Assembly: GCA_033297075.1 (NCBI GenBank) | Contig: MU858088.1 | Location: 1-64,000, forward strand | Direction of reading: 5' to 3' | Source: Rhypophila decipiens | Lineage: Eukaryota > Ascomycota > Sordariomycetes > Sordariales > Naviculisporaceae | DNA: 64,000 nt | In this document: one piece after another, positions 21,220 through 32,658 of the stretch | How positions within the stretch are numbered: position 1 is the stretch's first letter | Layout: every line of letters begins with the position of its first letter | Program-made: the position numbers and the translations under genes | Notes under the pieces: model-generated | The model's database searches: none | The model's input: the letters and a program-made list of their open reading frames with translations, nothing else | What the model was told of the DNA's origin: nothing

Positions 21220-24200
21220 ATGCATCAAGACCAGACCTCCTCGGAACGGGCCCCCGTGTCGGCCGCCTTCTTCTGTCCTCAGGCCCGGGCCCCTGATCAA
21301 GAATACCTAGCCGGTCTCCATGCATTCCTGTCCCAGAATCAACACGGGCAATCCCTTCTGCAACAAGTTGCAATTCTTGCAACCGAAAAGACGTGGGAAA
21401 TATTTGCCGCCGCAAGGCCCGATGTCAGGGCCATCAGTTGCGGTCCAGCATGTCTCCAAATGCTTAGAGACTGGGCAGTGGAAGCGACATCGTTTCAGCC
21501 GTCGACCATGAGATCGGGAATCATTGCTCTCCCCATGTTGGCCATTCTTCAGGCTGGGCAGTATCTCCGTTATCTGGACTTCCACCAGCTCTCGCACCAA
21601 GACTTTCTGAGAGAAGTGGGCAGTGGTGCTGGAGGCTTGCAGGGATATTGCGGGGGCCTCCCAGCCGCCATTGCCATTGCATGTGCAAAGAGCGAGGGCG
21701 AAGTGGTCGAGAATATAGCAATCGCCTTGCGGGTTCTGATTGGCATTGGGGCGTACAGCGAGGCGGCAGATACTGGTACTGCCTCGGGAGGCCAAGACGG
21801 ATCCACGACACTCGCTCTCCGACTCAAATACGAGGGACAGGGAGAGGAGCTGACCTCGGCCTTTCCGGGGACATATGTGTCGGCCATCACAGAGCCCAAG
21901 TCTGTGAGCATCGTGGGGTCGGCAAACCGGTTGGAGGAGCTTCTTTGTTGTCTCAAGGAGCAGGGCTTTCAGGTCCAAAAGATGGATGTACGTGGCAAGG
22001 TCCACAATCCAGAAAATGCGGAGCTTGCCGCTGAGCTATCCAAACTTTGTCATGCGACCCCTGGATTGCAGCTTCCAGATTCGTCTAGACTTCAGGTCCC
22101 GGTCCGGTCCAACAAAACCGGAGAGACACTGTTCGGCGCCACTTCCCTCACGGATGAGATTATCACCACAATTCTAGCTTCGAGATGCGAGTGGTTCAAG
22201 CTCATAACTCAAGTTGCCCATGATTTCAGTCGGACAAAAACAAATTCACATTCTTTGGTCGTCTTTGGACTCACAGATTGTGTGCCCTTGACTCCATTTC
22301 ATGCTCAAAAACAGCGAATCAGCAAAGTCCAAGCACATACCCTGATACAGCCCATTGCCCCTCGATGCCCATCGCCATGGAAACTTCCAGGCCTCTCAGA
22401 TCAGGCCATTGCCGTGGTAGGGGCATCGTGCCGTCTCCCAGGTGCGAACAACCTGGACGAACTGTGGCGTCTTTTGGCCGCAGGTACCGACTGTCATCGG
22501 GAAGTTCCCACGGACCGATTTGACCTGCATACGAGTTTTCGGGCATCGGCGCAAAACAGTTTCCCCGCAGGCCGAAAGTTTTACGGCAACTTCCTGGACG
22601 ACATCAAGGCATTCGACAACGCCTTCTTCGGTGTCAACCCCCGGGAGGCAGCCAACATGGACCCCCAGCAACGTCTCCTCCTAGAGCTGTCCTTTGAAGC
22701 ACTGGACGAGGCTGGATACCTCTCCAAGTATCGGCGCGAGCAGGGAGACGACGTCGGCTGCTTCATCGGGGCAAGCTTTATCGAGTATCTGGACAATACG
22801 AATACCCACAGTCCTACGGCTTACACATCAACCGGAACAATCCGCGCCTTCCTCTGTGGCCGTATCAGCTACTACTACGGCTGGTCTGGCCCAGCCGAGG
22901 TGATTGACACGGCGTGTTCGTCCTCTTTGGTCGCCATCAATCGAGCTTGCAAGGCAATTCAGGGCGGAGAATGTCGAATGGCTCTGGCCGGGGGCGTGAA
23001 CTTGATTACGGGCATGAACAACTACCTCGATTTGGCAAAAGCGGGCTTTCTGTCGCCGACTGGGCAATGCAAACCGTTTGATGTCTCTGCTGATGGATAC
23101 TGTCGCTCAGATGGAGCTGGACTTGTTGTGTTGAAGAGACTAAGAGACGCCATTGCCCAAGGCGATTCGATTTTAGGTGTGATTGCCGGCTCTGCCACAA
23201 ATCAAGGAGGGCGGTCTACAGCCATTACAGTACCGGAGCCAAATGCGCAGCGAGCTTTGTATGAAAAGGTGCTGAGCGAGGCTCGACTCGCACCGGACCA
23301 AGTCACGCATGTCGAAGCACACGGTACAGGTACCCAGGCCGGTGATCCGCTGGAGATTGAGAGCATTCGATCCGTATTTGCACAGACAGGCAGCAGTGGC
23401 ATCTCTCGTCAAAACACGCTGCACATTGGCTCGATAAAGGGAAACATTGGCCACTGCGAAACAGCAGCAGGTGTAGCAGGCTTGCTAAAGGTCTTGAGCA
23501 TGCTCAAGCACGGCCAGATACCTGGACAGGCCAACCACAGCAGTCTGAACCCCAAGATTCCACCCTTGGAGCCAGACAAGCTTGCTATCGCAAGCCGTCT
23601 ACAGGATTGGGATGTACCCTTTCGAGCGTCTTTGGTCAGCAGCTACGGTGCAGCGGGGTCAAACTGCGCTTTGATCTGCTGTGAAGCGCCGAGAAAGAAA
23701 AACGATTCTGGCTCACATAAAAGGACCAAGATAAACACCACTAGCGTGGTGTCAATTCCTTTGCTGGTCAGCGCTGCCTCGGAACAAGGTCTACAAGACA
23801 ATGCCAGAACTTTGGCAAAGTACCTACGCTCAAACATAGGAGCAGGGTTAGGGTTGGCAGATGTGGCCTTTACGGTCAACGGGAAAAGGCAGCGGCACAA
23901 ATACCTGGCCAAGGGAGGGCCGATAAAAACCATTGCAGAGGCAGCTGATGAGCTTGAAAAGACCATTTTGCCCTCGTTTCAAGTCACAAATACACCAAAG
24001 GGCGCCATTCTTCTGTTTAGCGGACAGACCGACAACCGGGTTGCTTTGCACCATTCGTTCTACGATCAGTTTCCAGCATTTCGGTTCCACATTGACAACT
24101 GCGACAAGGAGCTCAGAAGCCTCGGATTCTCGCCCCTTCTTCCGGCCATCTTTCAAACCCATCCCTTGGACGATATCGCAACGCTGCAGTGTGGCATCTT

Positions 24201-27200
24201 TGCCGTGCAGTATGCCTCTGCCCGGTGCTGGATCGATGCTGGACTCAAACCACGCGCCGTCATTGGCCACAGCCTCGGTGAGCTCACGGCGCTATGTGTC
24301 TCGGGCATATTGTCTCTGCGCGACGCAATCAAGCTTGTTGCTACACGAGGTCGTCTGGTCGAAAGTAAGTGGGGACCCGAAAAGGGTGCCATGCTGGCGC
24401 TGAGCTGCTCGTTTGCAGAGTTTCAAAACATCTGTTTGCTATTGGGGCGTGCCGGTGGCACTGCTGGGCAGCGGCTCGAACTTGCCTGTCATAATTCGGC
24501 CACTTCCATGGTCGCTGTCGGGCCATCTGCGACAATCGCGGCGGCCGAGGTCCTCCTCTGCACAGAGCCAGGTCTCAGCCACATCCGATCCCAACGTCTC
24601 TCCACCAGCCACGGTTTCCATTCCGCCTTGGTAGAGCCGATTCTCGAGGATTTGACGCCGGTAGCCAAGTCGCTGACATGGAACAAGCCAACAATACCTC
24701 TAGAAATATGTTCCACAAATGCCTTCTCTTCCGTTCTGAATGACCCCGGCCAGTACATTGCCAGCCACGCCCGTGACACGGTGCATTTCTCCCAAGCCGT
24801 GGCAAGGGTCGAGGACACTCTGGGACAATGTATATGGATTGAAGCTGGGATGGATACTCCAGTCATCAACATGGCCAAGAAGGCATGTAGCAACCCGGCA
24901 ATCCACTGTTTTCAGTCCATGAAAACACCCACGGCTGCGTCTAGCAAGGCAGATGTTGTCGGCGACACAATTGCCAACTTCTGGGGCATTGGCGTGTTTC
25001 TTTCGCATTGGAGCTTCCTCCAGTCACCACTGGCAGATGATGACACAGGTGCCGACACAGCCGCTGGTCCATTGATGACTCAGAGATGCAACCAGGTGTG
25101 GCTTCCCCCATATCAGTTTCAGAAGAGCCAGCACTGGGTAGAGAACATCGATCGAGTCATTGAGATGCAGGAGAGATGTCTGGCTCAAAACTCGCTGGCA
25201 GCCGAGGCCAAATCAATATCCACACCACAGCCTCAGCTCGTGACCATGAAGGTTGCCAACGGCCACCGCCCAGGGGTCTCCGAATCCACCATCAACACGC
25301 GATGCCAACGATTCTCCAAGTTGGTCGGAGGGCATGTCGTGCGTTCGAGACCCTTGTGTCCAGCTTCCATGTATCTAGAATGCGCCACCATGGCCCTTCA
25401 GCAACTGATCGGCACCGGCACAAACCCATCGGACTGCCAGTCAATAAAGAGCTCCACACTGGTATTCGAGCAGGTTCAGTTCCATGCTCCCCTCGGAACT
25501 GAACCCGCCGGCGAGGTCATCCTGCGGCTAGAACAAGTCGACGAGCCTAATGTCTCCCAGACGTGGAATTTCTCCGTGTCCACCACCAAAACCAAGTCGA
25601 AATCAACAGTTTGTCACGCGGATGGCACAATCTCTTTGACCAAACACCCGCACTCGATCCTAGACACCTACCAGCGTTTGGTATCGAGCGCTACCAGACA
25701 ACTCGTCTCGGGCGAACAAGAGGCAGACAAGCTCATGTCTAAACGTGCATATGGGTTGTTTTCAAGGGTGGTGGACTACGACTCTTTCTTCCGGGGCATG
25801 CACTCGGTTACTCTGCATGAAGAGAACGAGGCCGTGGCAGTAGTCCGTCTCCCTGATGGTCAGCCGGGACGTGGGGAGAGTACCGCGTGGGAGGTGTGTG
25901 ACGCCGTTATGCTGGACGTATGTATCCAGGTTGCTGGTATTTTGGTGAACAGCAACACGGACTATGTCTTACGGGATGAGGTCGCTGTTATGACTGGCTT
26001 GGACCGCGTGGTTATGGCTCCCGGGCTGTGTCTTCAAGATATCGGCCGGAGTAACCATCGGCAAGTGTATACCAGGATTGATGTCGCGGCGGATCAGCGA
26101 CACTTTGCGGGTGATGTATTTGTCATGGGCGAGAAGAATGAAATGATGGCAGCGCTTTGTGGGTGCAGGTTTACCAAGTTGCCCATCTTGAAGCTTGAGA
26201 GGTCGTTGGACTTGGCATCAGGCCAGCCGAAGCCTGTCAAGCACAACGGTTTCATCCTGCCGAGGGTGGAAACTATTAATCCAGGAAGTTCGGCATTCTA
26301 CACACCCTGTTCAAGTTCGACCAGTAATTATGCATCTACACCAGCGACCGAGGAAGCCAGCGGGACCGAACTGACTCACGAGGCGTTGAGAGAGGTGATA
26401 TCAGAGTATACTGGACTCGACAGGGCCGATATTGCATCTGACGCGCCGCTTGGAGATTTGGGCTTGGATTCATTGGCATCTGTCGAGCTTCTCGAGCAGC
26501 TTTCCTCCAGGTTTGGGATCCAGGTTGGCCCAGATGAGATTATGGATTGTTCGTTGGCCAGCCTCGGACAACGCCTCGGTGCTATAAGTGGCCATGGAAG
26601 CCCCGAGTCACTGAAAACAAAAGCGACATCAGATTCCCAGATTTCGGTACCTCCCAAGGGTGAAAGGTCCATGTCAGCTGGCCCATCGGGTGATGATGCC
26701 AAGGCAGCCAAGCTCTTATCCATCATCTCGGAGCTTTCTGGCGCTCAAGCAGAGGACATCTCAGCTTCCAGTCAGCTGGGAGACCTGGGCATTGACTCGC
26801 TGTCAATGGTGGAACTTCAGCAAGAGATCGGGGAGCAATTTTCTGTGCAACTCGACGAGTTTCTGCCTGATTGCACGGTGCAGAGACTGATGACACTTAT
26901 CGGAATTGGCGAGGACCCTATCGTTGGAATCGTTGGATATACGGACATTGTCATCAACCCATTTGTCGCTCTTGAAGCCACCAACGCACACTTTGATAAT
27001 TCGGCCAGAAAGCACAAGTTCTTAAACTATTGGAAAGACATTGCGCCGCTTCAGGATAAGGTCACAGTAGCCTGCATTGTGTCGGCGTTCTCCTCGCTCG
27101 GCGTCGATCTAGGATCCATCTCCCACGGACAACAGATCCCGCAGATTTCCGGTCCGATTGCCCAAAAATACGACAGGCTATTGGCAAGATTGTGGGATAT

Positions 27201-29410
27201 TCTCCAGAGTCATGAAATCGTGTCTCTCGCCAAAGACACGGGGCACATTACACGAGGGCCACGCCGAATCGACCACCTATCATCCTCACGTCTGCTCGCC
27301 CAACTTCAAGACGAGCATCCAGAGTTCAGAGACGAGACAGCCCTGATAGAGCTGACGGGCCCAAGACTTGCTGACTTTCTAAGCGGCAAGGCAGACGCCG
27401 TCTCGGTCATATTTGGCAATCCAACAGCGTCCAAGATCATGGCCAACTTTTATGGCCAGTCTCCCCTCTTATCAACAATGACCGAGCAACTCGTCATCTT
27501 TCTGATGGAGCTGCTGCCTCACCCTAAGCATTCGTCGGCAGCGATCCGAATTTTGGAAGTCGGCGCCGGCACCGGTGGAACAACAAAACGGCTCGCCGAA
27601 GCTATCAGCTCTCGCGGGATCGCAGTGCAATACACATTCACAGATATCTCATCAAGCCTAGTCTCCAAGGCAAAGACCAAGTTCAAACAATACCCCTGGA
27701 TCGAATACGCAACCCTCGATCTCGAGAAGGAAATCCCCGCTCGTTTCCGCAACCAATTCGATCTCGTCATCGGCACCAATTGCGTTCACGCAACCACGAA
27801 CAGGGAGGCATCGTGTCGCCGACTGAGAGAGACATTAGTTCCAAAAAGCGGGATGATGGTCTTGTCCGAAGTCACACGTGTGATTGACTACTACGACATC
27901 ACCTTTGGCCTTCTCGATGGCTGGTGGCACGCAGAAGGGCGGACCGCCTATCCGCTACAGCCGGCCGAGTGGTGGATGTCAACCTTTAGGGCAGCCGGGT
28001 TTGCATCTGTGGGCTACTCGTCCGGGTCAAGCCCCGAGGCTAACACCCAACGGCTGCTTCTGGCATGCAATCAGCATTGGGATGACACCCCCACGGCCGC
28101 GGTGCCCAGGACGCTGCGCGTTGGAGAGGAAGACGGATACCGCCTCGAGACTATGGTCTACAAGGAAGTAGACGGTGTCAAGATTCACGCCGATGTTTAC
28201 TTTCCGTTCAAACCCCCAAAATTACCCATGCCAATTGGTACGTTCATTGCTCCATTTTTTACTTTTCGATTCAACTCAGCCACCTCAGCCTGCAAATGTC
28301 TCTAACGTGTCTTTTAGCCCTGATGATCCACGGCGGGGGCCACATGACTCTCTCAAGAAAGGCCATCAGACCTGCGCAAAGACGGCACCTCCTCGCCCAC
28401 GGCTTCCTGCCCGTCAGCATCGACTACAGGCTTTGTCCCGAGATCAATCTCATTGACGGGCCCATGGCGGACGTTTGCTCTGCCTACAAGTGGGCCCAGA
28501 CTGACCTTTTGAATCTCGTACGAGAAAGAGGTTTGGGTGTGGCTGATGGACGGAAAGTGGTAGTCATTGGGTGGTCTAGTGGTGGCCATCTAGCGTTATC
28601 ATTGGGCTGGACAGCCAAGGCTGCTGCGCTGGAGCCGCCTTGCGCGATTTTGAGCTTCTATGCGCCGTATGATTTTCTTTCTGGTGGTTAGTTTGTTTCG
28701 CTCTTCGCGATTTGATACGTTACAATAGATGCTGATAGAATCCGCTAGAGTTGGACAAACCGCGTCTGGAATCCATTCCCGGTAGGACCATGCCCTTTGA
28801 AAAGATCATGGCGTCTTTACCACGCACGCCGGTGAGTACCTTGTCTATGGGAGTCTCATTATTTGCTGGAATCACAGCCAACGACGGACCACTAACCTGG
28901 CCACACCGCAAGATCACCGAGTACATCGGCTCCACATCCCGCTCGCAAACCGGAAAGCTTGACAGTTTGGAACGCAACCTCGGCTGGGTCCATCCCGGTG
29001 ACCCACGATCTGAGATCGTGTTATCTCTTTTCAAAGACGGCAACGGACTGCCGCTGTTACTAAACGGCCTTCCTGCACCACAAAAAGATGGAATAGACAG
29101 CGACAGTGATTTATTCCCCTCCCCCTCCTCTGAAGCCATCAAAGCCATCTGCCCATTGGCGCGATTAAAAGCCGGCGAGTTTGATGTGCCGACCTATGTG
29201 ATCCATGGAACGGCTGACGAGGTGGCTCCCTTTGCGGCGGCTGAGAGGTTCGTGGCCGAGATGAAAGTCCGTGGGGTGGATTTTGGGTTTACCAAGGTAG
29301 TTGGTGGGGGACATATTCATGATTTGGATCTTGAGCCTGGTGATGATGCTTGGCTGGATCAGGTTGGTTTGGGCTATCGCTTTTTGTTTGATGTTGTTAA
29401 GAGGGTGTAG
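21220..29410 (+). CDS. non-reducing polyketide synthase (SAT-KS-AT-PT-ACP2-CMeT-TE)
   Basis: Exons 21220-28237, 28318-28686, 28749-28831 and 28913-29410 encode 2655 residues. Domains in order are as follows. SAT has GYCGG with Cys at about 143. KS runs from about 396, with DTACSSS (Cys566), HGTGT and GNIGH. The malonyl-AT has GHSLGE (Ser1018). The product-template domain has His1372 in GGHVV and Asp1561. ACP1 (GLDSL, Ser1751) and ACP2 (GIDSL, Ser1860) follow. The C-methyltransferase has EVGAGTGG at about 2113. The C-terminal alpha/beta hydrolase has HGGGH, the nucleophile Ser2426 in GWSSG, and GGGHIHD. It iteratively builds an aromatic polyketide, C-methylates it with SAM, and releases it by hydrolysis or transfer, as in methylated orsellinic-acid-type synthases. 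The third intron (28832-28912, 81 bp) keeps the frame. It is favoured because removal yields RTPITEY and it has a CTAAC branch point. Confidence 0.97.
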
Positions 29411-29763
29411 CCTGAGTAGAGGGTACCTGTTAATATGGGTATGTTGTTGAATTCGGATAATGCCCGGTGTTGGATTTGTATTTATTTTGCCTTGTCAGTT
29501 TACGTGCCAAGTATTCCATTAGGATGTATCCTGCACCGCTCTTTGAAACGGCTGTATTCTGAATTCGTCGTGGATTTGTCATCAGGTGTCTTCCGGGTTT
29601 GGGTATCTTTCCCCCGACCCGATCAGTCCCTCGCAACTTCACATGGTCTACGGACGGACAAACTCAACTCGCTCAAATTTCATGGTCAATCGGAAACCAA
29701 CAATCGCCGCCTTGAAGGGACAAATTGAATCGCCACGAAACCTGCGAAAGCTCGGCATACATA
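29411..29763. other. PKS 3' region and regulator promoter
   Basis: 353 bp between the PKS stop codon and the regulator ATG on the same strand. Nothing else is recognised. No full TCG-N5-CGA site was seen here. Confidence 0.55.
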
Positions 29764-31138
29764 ATGAAGAATCGTCTCCGCACGTCGTGCGACATTTGCC
29801 AAAACACCAAAGTGAGGTGCAGTCAATTAAAACCCTCCTGCCAACGATGCACCAGGAAGGGTCTGAAATGTGTCTACAGCCCGTTGAGAACGGTCGTCAG
29901 GCCCAGGAAGAACAAGATAATAACGCTAGATCCGAGTCTCTCGTCAGATATTCATGGACCAAGCCATGGCGTCGGCGACGTCAACACAGACCTCGCGACA
30001 GCAGCATCATGTTTGACCGACTCCAACACAGTCGAAACGATGCTCGCTCGAGTCGAAGGAATGGTCTCGGGAAATACCGCGGCGGAAGATTGGCTTAGGT
30101 CAATACCAACTCCGATGCAACAATACCAAGACTTCCCCATACTCTTCCATGAAAATCCACCAGACGGTATCAGCCTCCATGCGTGGACTTCCAGCAACAA
30201 CATCCGAGGAACGGAAAATGATGATGCTACGCCGCCAGATCCAGATCACCATGGCTCCAATATTCCTTTCCACAGGGAAAACGAGACCAGGACCGAGACC
30301 GGAGCCGGAATCGGATCGGGGGCCAAGTATTCACTCCCGGCAGTCGACGACGACCGCAACGGGAATCAGCTCAGCCTACTCTCACTCTCGACACAGCCGA
30401 AACCAGAAAGATAGACTGCTACGTCATGCTGCTGGGCCGCCTTGCCCAGATTGAGGAGTTTCTCGCCGATGTGCCCGCCGGACATCCTCCCCCCATTGAC
30501 TTTATACTAGCGGCGGAAACCGATCTCCAGAATCTTAAGGACCGCATATTTACTTGCCAGGGTCATACTACGGCCGCGACTATCACATTCACAAATGCCA
30601 CAAGCACCTCCTCGTTCTCATCATGCCTTTCGACCTCGCGGCCAGTCTTCCTAATCCTCTCGCTCCTGGCCGAGCGCGTGATACACCTCTTCGAAGAACT
30701 CTTCCGCCATGCCAACGCACTCATCGACGCTAGCGGTGATCACACCCAATTTGCATCTTCGAACTTTGGATTTCATGACCCTGGCGTAGCCTCCTCGACT
30801 ACAGTTCTATGTGTCCCTTCCCTGAGGCCAACAGGCGGTTGCACATCGGATGGTTCGGCGTAGGTGACGAGGTCAAGACCCGTGCCCTCAGGAGAATTCT
30901 CAGGCGGAGGATCAAGGGCCTCTTGGTCATGTTGGAGGATATGACAACCACGGGTGGCCCTACATCGGGCAAAGAAGGCAATAATCCAAACAATAATAAT
31001 AATAATGCGAGTACCAAGCAGCGCATTCCAATCACGAGCGCCGTTGCAGGCGCGTCAGAGGCGGGGCTTGGGAAGTCGGTCAGGGAGCTATACCTACGGG
31101 TTGAGTCCCTGCTGGGGAGGTTGGACCTGACATGTTAA
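29764..31138 (+). CDS. AflR-like Zn2Cys6 cluster regulator (frame breaks)
   Basis: The ATG at 29764 opens a Zn2Cys6 domain with C9-x2-C-x6-C-x6-C-x2-C-x6-C36, followed by a basic linker. A second block, from about 30370 to 30780, has the AflR-type helical region (DCYVMLLGRLAQIEEFLAD and RPVFLILSLLAERV). A third block (about 30805-31138) is the C-terminal GWFGVGDEVKTRALRRIL helix and an Asn run. The three blocks are in different frames. The first switch can be explained by an intron 30167-30369 (203 bp, GTATCA...ATCAG). For the second, only a doubtful 41 bp intron (30786-30826) fits. Either splicing is unusual or the gene is damaged. Family members activate polyketide clusters from the nucleus, and its place after the PKS fits that. 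Confidence 0.75.
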
Positions 31139-31204
31139 GTGTATATTTATCAGTGGATAGGCAGGCAGGCGAGCAGGTACCTTGGACACTAAAGTTGGAA
31201 TCGT

Positions 31205-31969
31205 CTATCTAGGAATCCGGCCCAACAACCTAAACATGAGCCCCTGTGCCCGCTTGACCATGACACTTACGGCAGTTATTGCCGCATCCACCTCCATATC
31301 TGTCTGTGATCCCCCGAACCCAGCATTAGTGCCTGTTGCAGTGAAAGCAACTTCCTCCTCAATATCCTTCAGCACGTCCCCCAACCTGGCAATCATATGG
31401 CGCAAAGCTTCCTGGGCGACGATGGCTGCCTCGGCCCCAACGAGCTCCAACGGACCGAGACAGGACCGGACTACTGCGCCGGGATCAGGGGCTGGGGCAA
31501 TACTGCCCAGGGCTACCTCGTAGGTTCTCAACAATTGATCAACTGCGTGCGCCATGCTCGCTACCAATGTCGTACTAGTACTCGTGGCGGTAGTATCATG
31601 GCGGCCGGGGACTGTCCCGAGGCGGAGATGCTGGTCCACGTTCAAGCACCCGTTGATGCGCTCCCACTCGAGAGTTAGACGTCGGCCGAGGATAAGGGCG
31701 TCGTCGAGGGGAATCATCCGCGCCGCCCGCGACGATAGCGTTTCCACTTGTTCCTCATCGGAGGGGGGTTCGGCTTGTTGTGTCGTATCAAGTTGGAGAC
31801 CGTTGGAAGCCTGCTTTATCTCGGCGAAGACGGGGGAGACTGAGCACTGGCAGTCGCACACGCATGGCTCGGATGATGATGTATGGGTTGTAGTTGTGGT
31901 TGGAATTGTGGTGTCTGCATCTCGTCTTCCTTGTCCTCCAAAATTGTTGTCCAGTTCTAGATTTGTCAT
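31205..31969 (-). CDS. AflR-like C-terminal domain protein lacking a zinc cluster
   Basis: A single exon from ATG 31969, 254 residues. The open frame runs further upstream to 32176 without another ATG. It has a Thr-rich head, a Cys-rich CVCDCQC segment, and helical blocks (ARMIPLDDALILGRRLTLEWE, shortened here to the recognisable DDALILGRRL core; AHAVDQLLRTYE; VMVKRAQGLMFRLLGRIP). These resemble the region downstream of the DNA-binding domain in AflR-type regulators. No Zn2Cys6 motif was found in the frame or in the 700 bp upstream. It is tail-to-tail with the full AflR-like gene (66 bp gap). It could be a co-regulator, a dimerisation-only inhibitor, or the remains of a second regulator. Confidence 0.6.
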   Translation of the reverse strand: MTNLELDNNFGGQGRRDADTTIPTTTTTHTSSSEPCVCDCQCSVSPVFAEIKQASNGLQLDTTQQAEPPSDEEQVETLSSRAARMIPLDDALILGRRLTLEWERINGCLNVDQHLRLGTVPGRHDTTATSTSTTLVASMAHAVDQLLRTYEVALGSIAPAPDPGAVVRSCLGPLELVGAEAAIVAQEALRHMIARLGDVLKDIEEEVAFTATGTNAGFGGSQTDMEVDAAITAVSVMVKRAQGLMFRLLGRIPR

Positions 31970-32658
31970 GAGGGCTAGGGCCGGCAAGTTTTGTTGACCT
32001 GAATATCCTTCAGATATAAGGCTGCGCTCGTGTTTCACCGGCCCGAAGGAATTAAGAAGAGAAATTGGGGATCTGTCTAAGAAAAGGCTGTTGACTTTGT
32101 TGGTTGCTTGGTTGTTGGTTGTCGTCTGCTGCTTTCGGGTGTTTTCTCGAATGCTCGGCTTGAATAATAAAACCACCCGAGATCGATTGCAATCAGGCTG
32201 GGAAGGTACTTTCGTCGGGTACCTAATACCGAGTTTGGAATAGCGGTATTGTCCAGAGTCGACTAGGCCGTTTTAGGCTGTCTCAATACGGAATACGTAT
32301 TGACGGGTATCCGTACTATCGGGTGGTTATTTTTCGTCATCCGTCTTATCTACTAATCCGGAACAAACAATGTCCTTGAGCAGAGTTCTCTGCAGCCCAC
32401 TGCTTGACAAGTACAACTACACAAACCACCCGACAACGGGAAACAATTGGGTGCAATTACATAGTTCGGTAGCCAGGCCCGGGCAATTTGTTTCCACCAC
32501 CGTGGCCATAGTCACTGATAGAAAGCTTTTTATTATTAGAATAGTGTCCCCTTTTAGGCCTTTTGTTTTTCCAAAGATGTCCTTTTCAAAGCCTTTCCTC
32601 CTTCCCCTGGCAAGAAGGTCAACCGTTCTAGTGCCTGTCAAGACTCATCACGGAAACC
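31970..32658. other. divergent promoter of AflR-like protein and MFS gene
   Basis: 689 bp. It contains a small perfect hairpin CAATACG-gaata-CGTATTG (32284-32302). No other gene and no TCG-N5-CGA match were noticed. Confidence 0.5.

Noticed and set aside
28832..28877. 46 bp intron (GTGAGT to TCACAG) in the PKS third exon
   Set aside because: Removing it brings a stop codon within a few codons; the 81 bp intron with the same donor keeps the frame and fits the family better.
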